A stretch of DNA of 64,000 bases from Prorocentrum cordatum (GCA_963575745.1 CAUYUJ010017627.1:403972-467971), one strand, 5' to 3'; shown: positions 33,032 to 44,021, counted from the first letter of the stretch. Numbers and translations are program-made. The notes: generated by a model not told the origin, from the sequence alone.

Positions 33032-34131
33032 CGTATCCCCACCAGCCCATCCAGAAACGATGCCCAGGGGAGTTGAGGTGATCAGGGAAGCGGGTAGCAT
33101 GCAGAATAACAAAGGGCGGGCGAAGCTGTCACGTACCCCAAGAGGGGGAGGATGGAGAAGGAATTCTCGTCGGAGGGGGAGGGGGAGGAAGAGGAGGAGG
33201 AGGAGGAGGAGGAGGAGGAGGAGGAGGATAATGAGGAGGAGGAGGATGAGGAGCAGGGAGAGGACGAGGAGGACGAGAAGGAGGAGAAGGAGCAGAGGGA
33301 GGAAAAGGAGGAGAAGGAGGAGGAGGAGGAGGAGGAGGAGGAGGAATAGGGGGGTGAGAAATTGAAGAGGACGGCGAACCGAAGAGCCAGAAGCGTCTTA
33401 AATGCATGTCGGAGATCCTCTTGAGGCTTCTTGGGGGTCTCTTGGGAGCCTTTTGGAGGCTTCTTGAGCGCCTCATGGGGTCGTCTGGGCGCCTCTTGGG
33501 GCTGTCTTGGGGCGATCTTGGGGGCTGTAGGGGCGCTCTTGGGGCCATCTTGGAGGAGATCGATCAACGAAGGGGGGTTCCCTAATTAGCCTCCCCCCTC
33601 AGGAGCTCCAAACATCGCCTCTTGGGGCGCTCTTGGGGCGCTCTTGGAGCGCTCTTGGGCGCTCTTGGGGCCGTCTTGGGGCTCTCTTGGGCCTGTTGTG
33701 GGGCCCTCTTGGGCCATCTTGGAGCCATCTTGAGGCCCTGGATGACCATCGGAAGCGAAACGGGGAGAAAGCAACCAATCATTGATTTCCCCATGGTTTT
33801 GGGACGATTTGGGCCTCGTCGGGGCCTCCTTGGGGAGCTCTATGGCAACTTGGAGCCGTCTTGGGGCCGTCTTTGGGTCTCTTGGAACCATCTTAGGAAC
33901 CATCTCGAGCGATCTTGCGCTATCTTGAGCCATTTCGGAGTTCATCTTGGGCTCTCTGACGCGCTCTTGAAGCCATCTTGGGGCCAAAAGAGCCGTCCGA
34001 CCGCTCGCGAAACCCTCCGTCCAGGTCCAGGCGAGAGGGTAGGGGGAGGGGTAAACCCCTCCCCAAGGGGGAAGAGGGAGGGGTGGAAGAGGATCTGTTC
34101 TAGACCACCTACGCCCAGAGGGCTGGTGGGA
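33032..34131 (+). repeat. Left arm of the foldback element
   Basis: In order: the CCCACCAGCCC end (33038), a GATCAGGGAAG stretch, a GGA tract (about 33180-33350), a CTCTTGGGG block (33420-33555), GGAGATCGATCAA (33553), TAATTAGCCTCC (33584), a second CTCTTGGGG block (33600-33980), the hairpin (34044-34063) and the GGGCTGGTGGG end. Same order and orientation as the solo copy, with an extra second repeat block. Confidence 0.8.
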
Positions 34132-34501
34132 TTGAGTTGCCCATGTGGCGATGGCAAAGTTGTTACGGTTTCGAGGCGCCGCCCGTTGCGGCATCGTTGG
34201 TGCCAGCGCGGTTTTCCCATTTGCTCGCGTAGGCTCGGGGGCGAGTGCGCCTGTGTGCCATGTTCTCTTTCAGTGGGTCTTAGGTGCTGAACTCTTCCTC
34301 CTCCTCCATTTGCCTGCTCCTCCTTCTTCCTGTCCTGTCTGCCTGCTCGTTTCGCTGCGTTTCCCGCCGCCGAGCTGCTGCCCGCCCATCCTCTCCACTT
34401 CCTTCTCCGGGGTGCCATGGTCATCACTGCTGCGCGTGACCGAGCGCGCGTGCGGCGCGGCTCTCGACGTCAGACCATGTTTAGACCGCATCCAGACCAA
34501 G
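34132..34501. other. Unique centre of the foldback element
   Basis: 370 bp not repeated in the arms. Pyrimidine-rich in the middle (about 34295-34410), with TTTAGACCGCATCCAGACCA at the right edge. No reading frame with known motifs. Confidence 0.7.
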
Positions 34502-35583
34502 TCCCACCAGCCCTCTGGGCGTAGGTGGTCTAGAACAGATCCTCTTTCACCCCTCCCTCTTCCCCCTTGGGGAGGGGTTTACCCCTCCCCCTACCCCCTC
34601 CCCTGGACCTGGACGGAGGGTTTCGCGAGCGGTCGGACGGCTCTTTTGGCCCCAAGATGGCTTCAAGAGCGCGTCAGAGAGCCCAAGATGAGTTCCAAAA
34701 TGGCTCAAGATAGCGCAAGATCGCTCGAGATGGCTCCTAAGATGGTCCAAGAGGCCCAAAGACGGCCCCAAGACGGCTCCTTGTGGCCAAAGAGCTCCCC
34801 GACGAGGCCCCGACGAGGCCCAACATCGTCCCACAACTTGTGGAAAAAGAACAATGATTTTTTGCTGTATCGCCTTTCCGCTTCCGATGGCCATCCGAGG
34901 CCTCAAAATGGCTCCAAGATGGCCCAAGCGGGCCCCGCAACAGGCCCAAGAGCGCCCCAAGACGGCCCCAAGAGCGCCCAAGAGCGCTCCAAGAGCGCCC
35001 CAAGAGCGCCCCAAGAGGCGATGTTTGGAGTTCCTGAGGGGGGAGGCTAATTAGGGACCCCCCCTTCGTTGATCGATCTCCTCCAAGATGGCCCCAAGAG
35101 CGCCCCTGCAGCCCCAAAGATCGCCCCAAGACCGCCCCAAGAGGCGCCCAGACGGCCCCAAGAGGCGCCCAGGAAGCCTCCAAGAGGCTCCCAAGAGACC
35201 CCCAAGAAGCCTCAAGAGGATCTCCGACATGCATTTAAGACGCTTCTGGCTCTTCGGTTCGCCGTCCTCTTCAATTTCTCACCCCCCTATTCCTCCTCCT
35301 CCTCCTCCTCCTCCTCCTTCTCCTTTTCCTCCCTCTGCTCCTTCTCCTCCTTCTCGTCCTCCTCGTCCTCTCCCTGCTCCTCATCCTCCTCCTCCTCATT
35401 ATCCTCCTCCTCCTCCTCCTCCTCTTCCTCCCCCCCCCCTCCGACGAGGATTCCTTCTCCATCCTCCCCCTCTTGGGGTACGTGACAGCTTCGCCCGCCC
35501 TTTGTTATTCTGCATGCTACCCGACTTCCCTGATCACCTCAACTCCCCTGGGCATCGTTTCTGGATGGGCTGGTGGGGATACG
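34502..35583 (-). repeat. Right arm of the foldback element
   Basis: Reverse complement of the left arm. Includes the hairpin (34570-34589), CCAAGAG-type repeats (34660-35030 and 35085-35225), GGCTAATTAGG (35043) and a CCT tract (35290-35440). It shares AAGCGTCAA just beyond its outer end with the left flank of the solo copy. Confidence 0.8.
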
Positions 35584-35880
35584 CGAAGCGTCAACAATTT
35601 AGATAATGCTTGGAACGCTTCTCGACCGTTTTTGGGCCACTGTCAGACCACAATCAAACAGATGTTAGACCACATTGGACACATTTGGGCACATGGCTTA
35701 CCACTTGTAACCAATTATTAATTCTGAATTCACTTCTAGACCGCATTAAGACCACCTCGCATCGACGTGCGCGCGGCCTTTTGCTTGCGAGTCCGTGGGG
35801 GCGAGCGGGAATGCGGAAAACGTGACAGGGAATGCAACCTTGGTGGCGAGATTATACCTATACGACCACCCTTCGGGTGA
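35584..35880. other. Unique DNA with repeated TTAGACC words
   Basis: GTCAGACCACA, GTTAGACCACATT and TCTAGACCGCATTAAGACCA lie between about 35643 and 35755. No gene is visible. Confidence 0.5.
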
Positions 35881-35884
35881 TAAG

Positions 35885-36135
35885 GAGGTTCGGGGGGGGG
35901 GAACCAACGTCTCACTCGATCGGTCTCACTATCCATCTCAGTATCGATATCACTATCGGTCTCGCTCGATCGATCTCACTCGATCGATATCACAATCGAT
36001 ATCACTCGATCTATCTCATTCGATCGATCTCACAACTGATCTCACAATCGATATCACAATCGATCACACAATCGATCTCGCATTCGGTCCCAATATCGAC
36101 CTCACTATCGATATCACAATCGCTCTCACAATCAA
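35885..36135. repeat. 12-bp repeat, CGATATCACAAT type
   Basis: Degenerate 12-bp units such as CGATATCACAAT, CGATCTCACAAT and CGATCGATCTCA. Palindromic ATCGAT and GATATC words recur in most units. Confidence 0.85.
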
Positions 36136-36884
36136 CGCCATCATCATCAGCATCACCATCAACATCATCATCATCAACATCAACATCATCACCAACATCG
36201 TCATCATCATGAGGGCACCGTCATCATCATCATACCCATCAACGTCAGCATCATCATCGGGACAACGACAACATCAGCATCATCACCATCATCATCCCAT
36301 CATCAACATCAACATCATCATCGGGACACAGTCGTCGTCATCATCATCAGCAGCATCATCAGAATCATCATCATAATCGGGACACCATCATGATCACCAC
36401 CGCTCTCATCATCAACATTAAAATCAACATCGTCATCATCCTCGGGACACCATCATAACCATGATCATCGCATCATTATCATCGGCATCATCATCATCAA
36501 CAACATCACCATCATTGGGGCACCACCATCACCATGAGCAACATCATCATCAACATCGTCATTCTCATTATTATCATCATCGGGACACCATCAACATCAC
36601 CATCATCATCATCATCATCACCATCATCAGCATCATCATCAGGACACCATCATCATCATCAACATCATCATCGCCAGGACACCATTTGCATCAACATCAT
36701 CATCACCAACATCATCGGAATCATCATGATCATCATCATCATCATCGGGACACCATCATCGTCATCATCATCCACATAATCATCATGAGCATCATCATCC
36801 TCATCATCGGGACACTATCATCATCATCGAGACCATCATCAACATCATCATCTTCATCGGGACACCACCATCATCATCATCATC

Positions 36885-36935
<51 letters not shown>
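36136..36935. repeat. ATC/CAT microsatellite with interspersed GGGACACC
   Basis: About 800 bp of ATC, AAC and CAT trinucleotides, broken at irregular intervals of 20-80 bp by CGGGACACCATC words (more than ten). It ends in a pure ATC run at about 36880-36933. Confidence 0.9.
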
Positions 36936-36936
<1 letters not shown>

Positions 36937-37165
36937 CGCGGGACACCGCGGGACACCGGCGGGACACCGCGGGACACCGCGGGACACCGCGGGACACCGC
37001 GGGACACCGCGGGACACCGGCGGGACACCGCGGGCCACCGGCCGCCCGGAAGGGAGTCATTTGCTCCAGCCGCGCCTCAGCCACACGGGACACCAGCGGG
37101 ACACCGGCGGGACACCGCGGGCCCCCGGCCGCCCGGAAAGGAGTCATTTGGTCCGGCCGCGCCTC
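36936..37165. repeat. GGGACACCGC minisatellite and 87-bp repeat
   Basis: About eight units of GGGACACCGC (36940-37030), then two copies 87 bp apart (37031 and 37118) of a segment carrying CCGGCCGCCCGGAA, GGAGTCATTTG and GCGCCTCAGCCACA. Confidence 0.88.
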
Positions 37166-39094
37166 AGCCACAGGAGACTTTCTCTCGCCCGCCCACGCAG
37201 CTTCGCCTCGCCCGCACGGCACGCACGAACACGAAACCGAAACCGATTTCCCGGTAGGGGGGCTCTCCGTTCCACTTCGATCTCACGCCCTCACCTCCGA
37301 TTTCATAGCTAAAACGTAGCTCTCTCAGGTCAGACCGAAGACAATAATCTGGCGACTGGGATTCTGAGTTGGCATGGTTAGGACACCGCAGAAATCGACA
37401 ATTTTTAGACCAGATTTAGACCACACAGGCGGCGGAGTAATAAGTGTGCGTTCGGAGATCGATTTGTCCCGCCTCACGGGGCTGTATCACCCAGGGGTGT
37501 CTGAGCTCGGGACGAAACGTTGAAGGTATGTTGTGGCAGTGGGGGGCACGTTTTGGCGAGTGCAACACCAAGGAGTACGGATGATTGGCATAAGAGCCTT
37601 CTGGCAACTTGGATTGAGTTTTCCACAGACCTCACACGATTCAGAATAGAACATCTGGCGCGTGACCGACAGGAACGGACATGGAATTGGGCTGCACGGG
37701 AGTGTAATCTAATTTTGCACGTCGCGCTTCGCGCGCCAGGGGGGTGGGGCGCGGTTCATCGCCGACTCAAGAAATCCAATTTGCGCGGACATCCAACATA
37801 GTATGTTTATACATGTAGTTTTTCGTACCCCATCCCCTCATCCTGCCTCTTTCTCTCTCTCTCTCTCTCATCCGCGTTGAGGCATCTGCCAGCGACTTAC
37901 GCAGCGCCCCTGTCGCAGCAGGAAGCCGGCCGGGGGAGGGGGCCGGGCTGGGCCCCAGGATCTGAGGGCAGAGCGCAGAGGAGGAGCGGATCCCGATTGT
38001 TTCGCAGGTTTCGTTGGCTCCAAGGTGGCAGCCTCGCCTCGATCGGCCCACGGCTGTGGTATGACCCCAGATCAGCAGCCGTCATGGCCGGGGCTGATTG
38101 CCTTGACTCCTGGGTTTGGTCCAGGCCAGCCATCCAGAGGCCCTGCTTTGCGCGTGGGATTGGGTTCACGGGGCCAGGCCGCGTCATTCGGGCATTCGCT
38201 CAACTCGTTCCGTGGCGCGATTGCTGGAACCAGGCCTTGCGAGAGGTGGGCAGACCTATTGATACTGATCTTATGGTGTCGACGTGGAGACGTCCTCGGC
38301 GCCCATGTGAAACTCGTTGGGTCGTCCCAGCAGTTTCCTTACAGGAGGATTGGGGAGGATCGGGGAGGACAAGGGTGGGGGACAATTAGCAGGAGGTCAG
38401 GGGGAGCAGTAGGATAATGGACGAGGAAGGAGGGAGGAGGCCGGAAGGAGGAAGGATCGAAGATGGAGGGGAGGATGAGAGGATGAGAGGGAGGAGGAAC
38501 AGGGGAAGAGGGTCAAGCCAGGTGCGTTCGCCCCTTCCACCTGCCCTTCCCATTGCTCTTGTTTCTCGTTGCGCCGACGTGTGTCATAGCGGAAGTTGAA
38601 TTTCAAAAATGACCCCCATCGTCTAAGGGGGCGTGTATTGGAGGAGCGCCCCGTAGGCTTGCCGCTCAAACGAGACTTTTTCAAAGGTACCGCAGTCCTT
38701 CCTTCATTTCGAGCTTTATCTCAGAAGCGCAAAAAGGGGTAGGCCCATCAAGTTCCAGGGCATGTACAGCGACAGCTCCCTTTTGACAAGGACCTGCCCT
38801 CCGTCCTAAGGGATACACAGTTTCAGAGCCATCTGCAGAACAGCCGCGGAGGTCTCAAGCCAGAGCCGCCTTCCAGCAGTGCAATCCTCGCACACATTGA
38901 GATTGCGAATGCCTTACGGCCAGTGCCGTTGACCCTGTGTGTTAGGAGTAGCAGGAGGAGGATGAAGTCCAGAGTGAAACCAAAGCTCCTCAACGATGTT
39001 GCAACACTCTCCCTCCAAGTCCCCTTTTTCATCGGACCCCACAACGATTCATCGTCACTCAGAGAAGTGCCCCGTTGGAAGACAACCGTTTGAA
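37166..39094. other. No recognisable genes
   Basis: A CT run lies at 37850-37870. Two overlapping + frames (37877-38389 and 38025-38417) have protein-like stretches such as RVIRAFAQLVPWRDCWNQAL in one and WADLLILILWCRRGDVLGAH in the other; they may be a broken gene, but I recognise no family. About 38400-38510 is GGA-rich. Confidence 0.4.
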
Positions 39095-39420
39095 AGTCCT
39101 GAACTGTGCCAGACAACCGTTCCTGGAACATCAGTGCCGCCAATCACCTCTCTACTGCTGCGTCTTGACGGTCCCGAACCGTGCCAGAACACCATTCTTG
39201 GGACTCCAACACCGCGAATCAACATAATTGTTGCGTTATGACAGTCCGACATCCTGCCAGAACACCACTTTTGAGACGTTACCCATGAGAATCCTTTAAG
39301 CTTCTGTGCGGCGCTAAGGCGAGAGCCGTATTTTGAAAAAGAGCTGCGCTTCAGCTGTGAAATTCTTGAAATGTTTTAGGACGAATGCGCGCGGCGCTAA
39401 GGCGAAAACCAGAATTTGGA
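39095..39420. repeat. ~75-bp and ~83-bp tandem repeats
   Basis: CTGAACTGTGCCAGA at 39099 and CCGAACCGTGCCAGA at 39174 are 75 bp apart; a third related copy lies near 39246. CGGCGCTAAGGCGA occurs at about 39310 and 39393, an 83-bp spacing. Confidence 0.75.
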
Positions 39421-39548
39421 AGCGACCAGCCCTCCGTTTGCGAAAATGACTTATTTCGGAGTTTCAAAACTATGAACGGTGAGGAAGTCTTAGGCGAAAC
39501 GCCCAGCCCGATCTTCCGACTGGCCTCGGGGTACGACAGGGAGTAGTT

Positions 39549-39740
39549 ATTTAATCGTTTCGCTCATTCCACCGGCCCGTATTCTGCCATCGCATGCGTT
39601 TGTTTGCGCGTTCGTGGCTTCTTGGAGCCTCTGGGGGGTTTCTTGGGTTTTTCTTGGGGACCTGTTATGGCCTCTTGGGGCGCCCTTGCGGTTTCCTGGG
39701 CCCCTCTCGGAGCGGAAAGTTCGAATCGCCGGTTCGTGGT
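39549..39740 (+). repeat. Dispersed repeat X, copy 1
   Basis: Begins with TTAATCGTTTCGCTCATTCC and then (A)CCGGCCCGTATT, and carries CTCTTGGGG-type units (39618-39705), CTCGGAGCGGAAAGTTCG and CGGTTCGTGGT. The same parts in the same order occur at 50108-50445. Lengths of the inserted unique DNA differ between the copies. Confidence 0.65.
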
Positions 39741-39800
39741 TTCGTTCGTGGACCCATTTCAAACGAGGCTTAAGGAGAGGTTGTATAGCGAACGTTTAAT

Positions 39801-39820
39801 CCGACGCTGTTTTGGCTCAG
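39801..39820 (+). other. Possible relict spliced-leader sequence
   Basis: CCGACGCTGTTTTGGCTCAG resembles the conserved dinoflagellate spliced leader, sharing CCG at the start and TTTTGGCTCA at the 3' side. Relict leaders mark genes that returned to the genome from trans-spliced mRNA. The match is imperfect and no gene follows that I recognise. Confidence 0.25.
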
Positions 39821-39839
39821 TGAACAGTGGGAAACCGAC

Positions 39840-41272
39840 CCCAGCCCCCACAACCATGGATTGTACATGTCGGCGTTTTGCATTTACGGCCAACGTACGT
39901 AAGTGTAGGCGCCCTGTCGGCGAGGCCATTGCCCGCTGCCGCAGGGGAGGCCCGCGCGCGCGGCGACGTGCCGGGCCCACTCGACGCGGCCGCGCCCGCG
40001 CCGGCATTCCCAGGGCCGCGCGTGCCACGGACGCGGCATGCAGTTAGAGGCGACGGCGGCGTTGTCTCTCGCACGGCAGCGCGCCGCTGGCCCAGCCGCG
40101 GGCCCCCGCCCCCGCCTCCGTCGCCCCCTCGTAACCCGCCGACGGAAATTCTTAGATCGGGAGCGGTTCTCTTGAGGCAACTGTTCCAACATAGCGCTTG
40201 TTCTGGGTTTTTACATAAAACGCGCGTTTTGGCTATATGGAATGTTTCGGGGCTTTCCCGCGCGAGACTTTTCGCTTCGGAGAAGTTTGAGTCGAATTAT
40301 CGATCTGGTTTATATAAGCTTTCTTCGACAGGTGCCTAAACTTTGCTGTTTGGGTGGGCCTCAACTTTTCGATGCGCGCCCGTGCGGGGCGGGCCCTGGG
40401 CGCCGCCCCGGTCTCTTGCCAGCGCCGCCAAGAGCCGACGCGCCCCTTGGTTTTTGCCCTGGCACGAGCGCGCGAACATCCACAATGACTTCGGGCACTG
40501 CCAGCGCGCCAGCGGCGCGCCAGCGCAAGGCAACGCCAAGTTCATCGAACGCTAACGAGCATAGCAGCAGTGGGCCGTTCGCATTGAATTGCGCGGCGTT
40601 GTCGTTGGTTGGCCGTCGAGCTCTTTTCGCTTGCAGTCCACGCGTCGTTTGACGGTCTCATTTGTCTAATGTTCTACAAGCGGGGCGCGGGGTTCGTTCT
40701 TTATGCGGTCACTCAGGGCAGCGCTGTCCCGTTTGCTAGTTGCACGACCCTGTGCGGTTCCTTGGGGCCATAGCGCCAGACAAAGGCCACGTCTGTCTAC
40801 TTCTCAGCTCATCACCGCATAGTTAGTCCCTGCACCCGCACTTTTCATTTGGTCGCGAATCTGGCTACATCTTCACGTGGCTTGCTCCTACATCAGGTGT
40901 GATGTGCATGACAACATGCCGCGGCCCAGTGGAGTGCCCGACTTGCGCTGAATCTCAGCCTCCACACCCCCAATGCTCCTGAACCAACTGGTATCCTAAA
41001 GGCCTGCGCCTCCATATCCCCGCCGCGCGGCCACGCGCTGCGCGCGGCGCGCGCGCCGATGTCCGTCCGCGAGCTGACGGCCGCGTCCGACCAGACACCT
41101 CGTCGCAACCCGACTGGCGCGAGAATATCCGATGTTGCGCAACCGGACACCATCAGCTACAATCTGACCATGCACGATGGAAGGTCGCTGTCTATGGAAC
41201 CAGCGCGCCTCGGTCTTGCCGCGGCACGCATGCGCGGGGAGGGTGGGGGGGTGGTGGTGGTGGGGGGGGGGT
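39840..41272. other. No recognisable genes
   Basis: GC-rich, with a 170-codon + frame (39827-40339) lacking motifs. A G-rich run (GGTGGTGGTGG and a G homopolymer) at 41240-41271 abuts the next element. Confidence 0.4.
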
Positions 41273-42587
41273 AGATTTAAGACTATGTGGCGTGGGGTGT
41301 GGGGTGTGTTTTCTTGCGTGAGGTGTGTCTCCTTCCTTTCTCTCGTCTCCTCTCTCCCTCTTCAGTTCTCTCCTATCCTCTCTCCTCCCTCCTGCCTCCT
41401 CTCCTCTCCTCTCCTCCCTCCGCTGTGTTCTTGTGTCGGGAAAGGATTCAATCGGTTTGAGTCATATTCAATCACGTGGATCGAAAGTACCAACAGTTCT
41501 AAAACAACCAAAACAAACCAAACAAAAAACCAACAAAAAACCTGACAGGTCTAAAAAAACCAAAACATCAAATGATTTCAGAACTTATGCTGGCCCGTGG
41601 AGGGCCGCCCGATATTCTTCGCCAGAACCTTGAATTTTTGTTTTTTTAGATCTGTCAGGTTTTTTTTGGTTTTCTTAGACCTGTCAGCACTTTCCTGTTC
41701 CTCCTCCTCCTCCTCCTCCTCTCCTCCTCCTCCTCCTCCTCCTCCCTCTCTCTCCTTCTCCTCCTCCTCCTCCTCCTCCCCCCCTCCTCCTCCTCCCTCC
41801 TCCCCTCCTCCTCCTCCTCCTCCTCCTCTCCTCGGGGGGGGGAGGAGGAGAGGAGGAGGAGGGGAGAGAGGGAGGAGGAGGAGGAGGAGGAGGAGGAGAG
41901 GAGGAGGAGGAGGAGGAGGAACAGGAAAGTGCTGACAGGTCTAAAAAAAAAACAAAACAGACCAAAAAACAACCAAAAAAAGACCTGACATATTTAAAAA
42001 AAACAAAAATTCAAGGCTCTGGCGAAGAATATCGGGCGGCCCTCCACGGGCCCCTCCTCCTCCTCCTCCTCCTCGGGGGGGAGGGAGGAGGAGAGGAGGA
42101 GGAGGAGGGGAGAGAGGGAGGAGGAGGAGGAGAGGAGGAGGAGAGGAGGAGGAGGAGGAGGAGGAACAGGAAAGTGCTGACAGGTCTAAAAAAACCAAAA
42201 CAAACCAAACAAACAACAAAACAATACCTGACAGATCTAAAAAAACAAAAATTCAAGGTTCTGGCGAAGAATATCGGGCGGCCCTCCACGGGCTAGCATA
42301 AGTTCTGAAATCATTTGATTTTTTGGTTTTTTAGACCTGTCAGTTTTTTTTTTTTAGAACTGTTGGTACTTTCGATCCACGTGATTGAATATGACTCAAA
42401 CCTATTGAATCCTTTCCCGACACAAGAACACAGCGGAGGGAGGAGAGGAGAGGAGAGGAGAGGAGGCAGGAGGGAGGAGAGAGGATATGAGAGAACTGAG
42501 GAAGGAGAGAGGAGAGGAGAGAAAGGAAGGAGACACACCTCACGCAAGAAAACACACACCACACTCACGCCACATAGTCTTAAATCT
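41273..42587. mobile_element. Snapback (foldback) element, 1.3 kb
   Basis: The two ends, AGATTTAAGACTATGTGGCG and its complement, are followed inward by matching sequences for about 560 bp on each side: the GTGTGTTTTCTTGCGTGAGG segment, a CCT/GGA tract, CGATCCACGTGATTGAATA and CAAATGATTTCAGAACTTA. The middle is a (CCT)n/(GGA)n hairpin (41698-41925). On the right side the segment with ATTCAAGG, GGCGAAGAATATCGGGC and the GGA tract is present twice in tandem (41841-42050 and 42052-42295). No protein-coding sequence is seen. Outside both ends lie G runs. Sequence is unrelated to the element at 33032-35583. Confidence 0.8.
41698..41925. repeat. (CCT)n followed by (GGA)n, central hairpin
   Basis: About 135 bp of pyrimidine (CCT, CTC) are followed after a short G run by about 85 bp of purine (GGA). 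They can pair as a hairpin, and each strand is homopurine or homopyrimidine. Confidence 0.9.
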
Positions 42588-43072
42588 CACCCTTACGGGG
42601 GGGGGGGCTGGATGAAACGCGCGCGCTCGGGGCCTGTGTCTGGGGCCCCGCAGGCAGCGCGCCCTCGCCGAGACTTTGTTCGCGAAGTCCGAGCGCGGCC
42701 TAGCGGCGCGAGCGGAGGCGCGACTCCACCCCGACAGGCCGTTTTGTTACAGCGCGGTCTAGTGGGATTGGTTTGGACACTAGCCATGGAGGCGCCGTCC
42801 ACATCATCAACTATGGCGTCGCACTACAGGGGGGGCGCACCGACGGAGTCGCATGCGCCATGCACCTGCTAAGCGCTAAACATAAAAACCTCGAGGGCGA
42901 GCGACCGCTCACTTCGGGGACAGCCCTCGTTGACTTCAGGGTCGATAGAGGCGAGCGCGTCGACTCGAGCTGGCCCGATTCGAGATGGCCTGGCCGGGAA
43001 CAGATTCAGCGGTCTTCGACGTGCCTACTTTCAAGATCCCCACTTTGATTTGATTTCGCGCCTTGGGGGTCG

Positions 43073-43657
43073 GTGCCTCCCGAGCAGCTCAGCCGCTGCA
43101 GCCGCCGAGCCACCGGATGCCCCGTGCCCAGCAACAGTGCGACCAATTCCCGAAGCGAATGCGCAGCCATGGATATTTGGCCGAGCGCCCCCCCGCGAAC
43201 ATCGGGCGTCTTCGGCGGGCGCGACGCTGGCGCCTGCCGCGCCGAAATACGCGACGCACTTGCAGCCATGCCGACTAGCATTTGGAACGACGGAGAGCCC
43301 GCTGAGTCCACGACGCCTCCAGTCCAAGACGCCAGCGTCAGCAATGACGACGACGAGCAGACGTCGGGCTCAAATACGAGCTGGCCGTCAGCGGCCATCT
43401 GTGCACCGCCTGACGCGACCGCCCTCTGAGGCTCACCAGGCGAACAAGATGGCGACGTCTGCGATTCCGGCGAGGGCGCCGATGCGATCTCCTCTGCCGG
43501 CGCCGAGACTTCGATTAGTCAGACTTTTCCGCCGGTGGCGACGCAGCCGCGCAATGCTTTTACCTTGGCCACCGTCGCGCCAGAAGAGGCTGGAGGCGAC
43601 GCGCGGGGAATCCGTCAGGAGATTCAGGCGAGCTGCACGTCGCGTCGCCCCCCGTGA
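43073..43657 (+). pseudogene. Protein-like sequence with an in-frame stop, unrecognised
   Basis: One + frame reads MDIWPSAPPRTSGVFGGRD, AEIRDALAAMPTSIWNDGEP and VSNDDDEQTSGSNTSWPSA to a TGA at 43427-43429, then GEQDGDVCDSGEGADAISSA, FPPVATQPRNAFTLATVAP and EEAGGDARGIRQEIQAS to a TGA at 43655-43657. The acidic, Ser/Thr/Pro-mixed composition differs from the Arg-rich frames typical of non-coding GC-rich DNA here, so I think it was coding. The overlapping 309-codon + frame (42930-43859) looks like its shadow. No domain is recognised; it may be a disordered region of a larger broken gene reaching to about 50.1 kb. 42588-43072 holds nothing identifiable. Confidence 0.3.
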
Positions 43658-44021
43658 AAGAAAGGGCCGCGGCAGCGGTGATAGACGCTCCCGCGGGCTG
43701 CATGGCAGAGGCATAGCTGCGTTTCTGGCTCGATTCGCTGACTGTGACTATGCAGACCTATTCCTAGGGGCAAAGGCAGCGGCAAATCTCGCAGGCGCGC
43801 AACGGGCAAGAGCAAGGGGCGCAAGCTCAATCCAATGGGTGAAGACGGTGAAAGGATGACGTACAACACCTGCGGCAGCGAGCGACAAACCCTGCCAAGC
43901 ACAATGCTCCGAGGGAGGTGGGAAAGGCGACGGGTCCGCACTTCGCCGGCTCTGACCAATCCGAAACGGACATTTTTGTGGTTGTTGATTTCCCCGGAAT
44001 CGACCGCCTTCTTGTCCAGTT

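Larger units (their letters stand above)
33032..35583. mobile_element. Foldback element, ~1.1-kb inverted arms
   Basis: The left arm (33032-34131) is matched in reverse complement by the right arm (34502-35583) along its whole length, including CGTATCCCCACCAGCCC at the outer ends and CACCTACGCCCAGAGGGC at the inner ends. The arms differ by scattered substitutions and small indels. A 370-bp centre separates them. Each arm contains a GGA tract, a block of CTCTTGGGG-type repeat, the conserved hairpin and TAATTAGCCTCC. No transposase is visible in arms or centre. The structure fits foldback-type transposons, which are mostly inverted repeat with short non-coding centres. Alternatively, two solo elements of the 13387-14122 type inserted head to head. 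Confidence 0.8.

Noticed and set aside
39349-39385. GTGAAATTCTTG and GACGAA spacing like a conserved part of small-subunit rRNA
   Set aside because: Flanking bases do not follow rRNA, and the segment is inside an 83-bp tandem repeat; judged a chance match.
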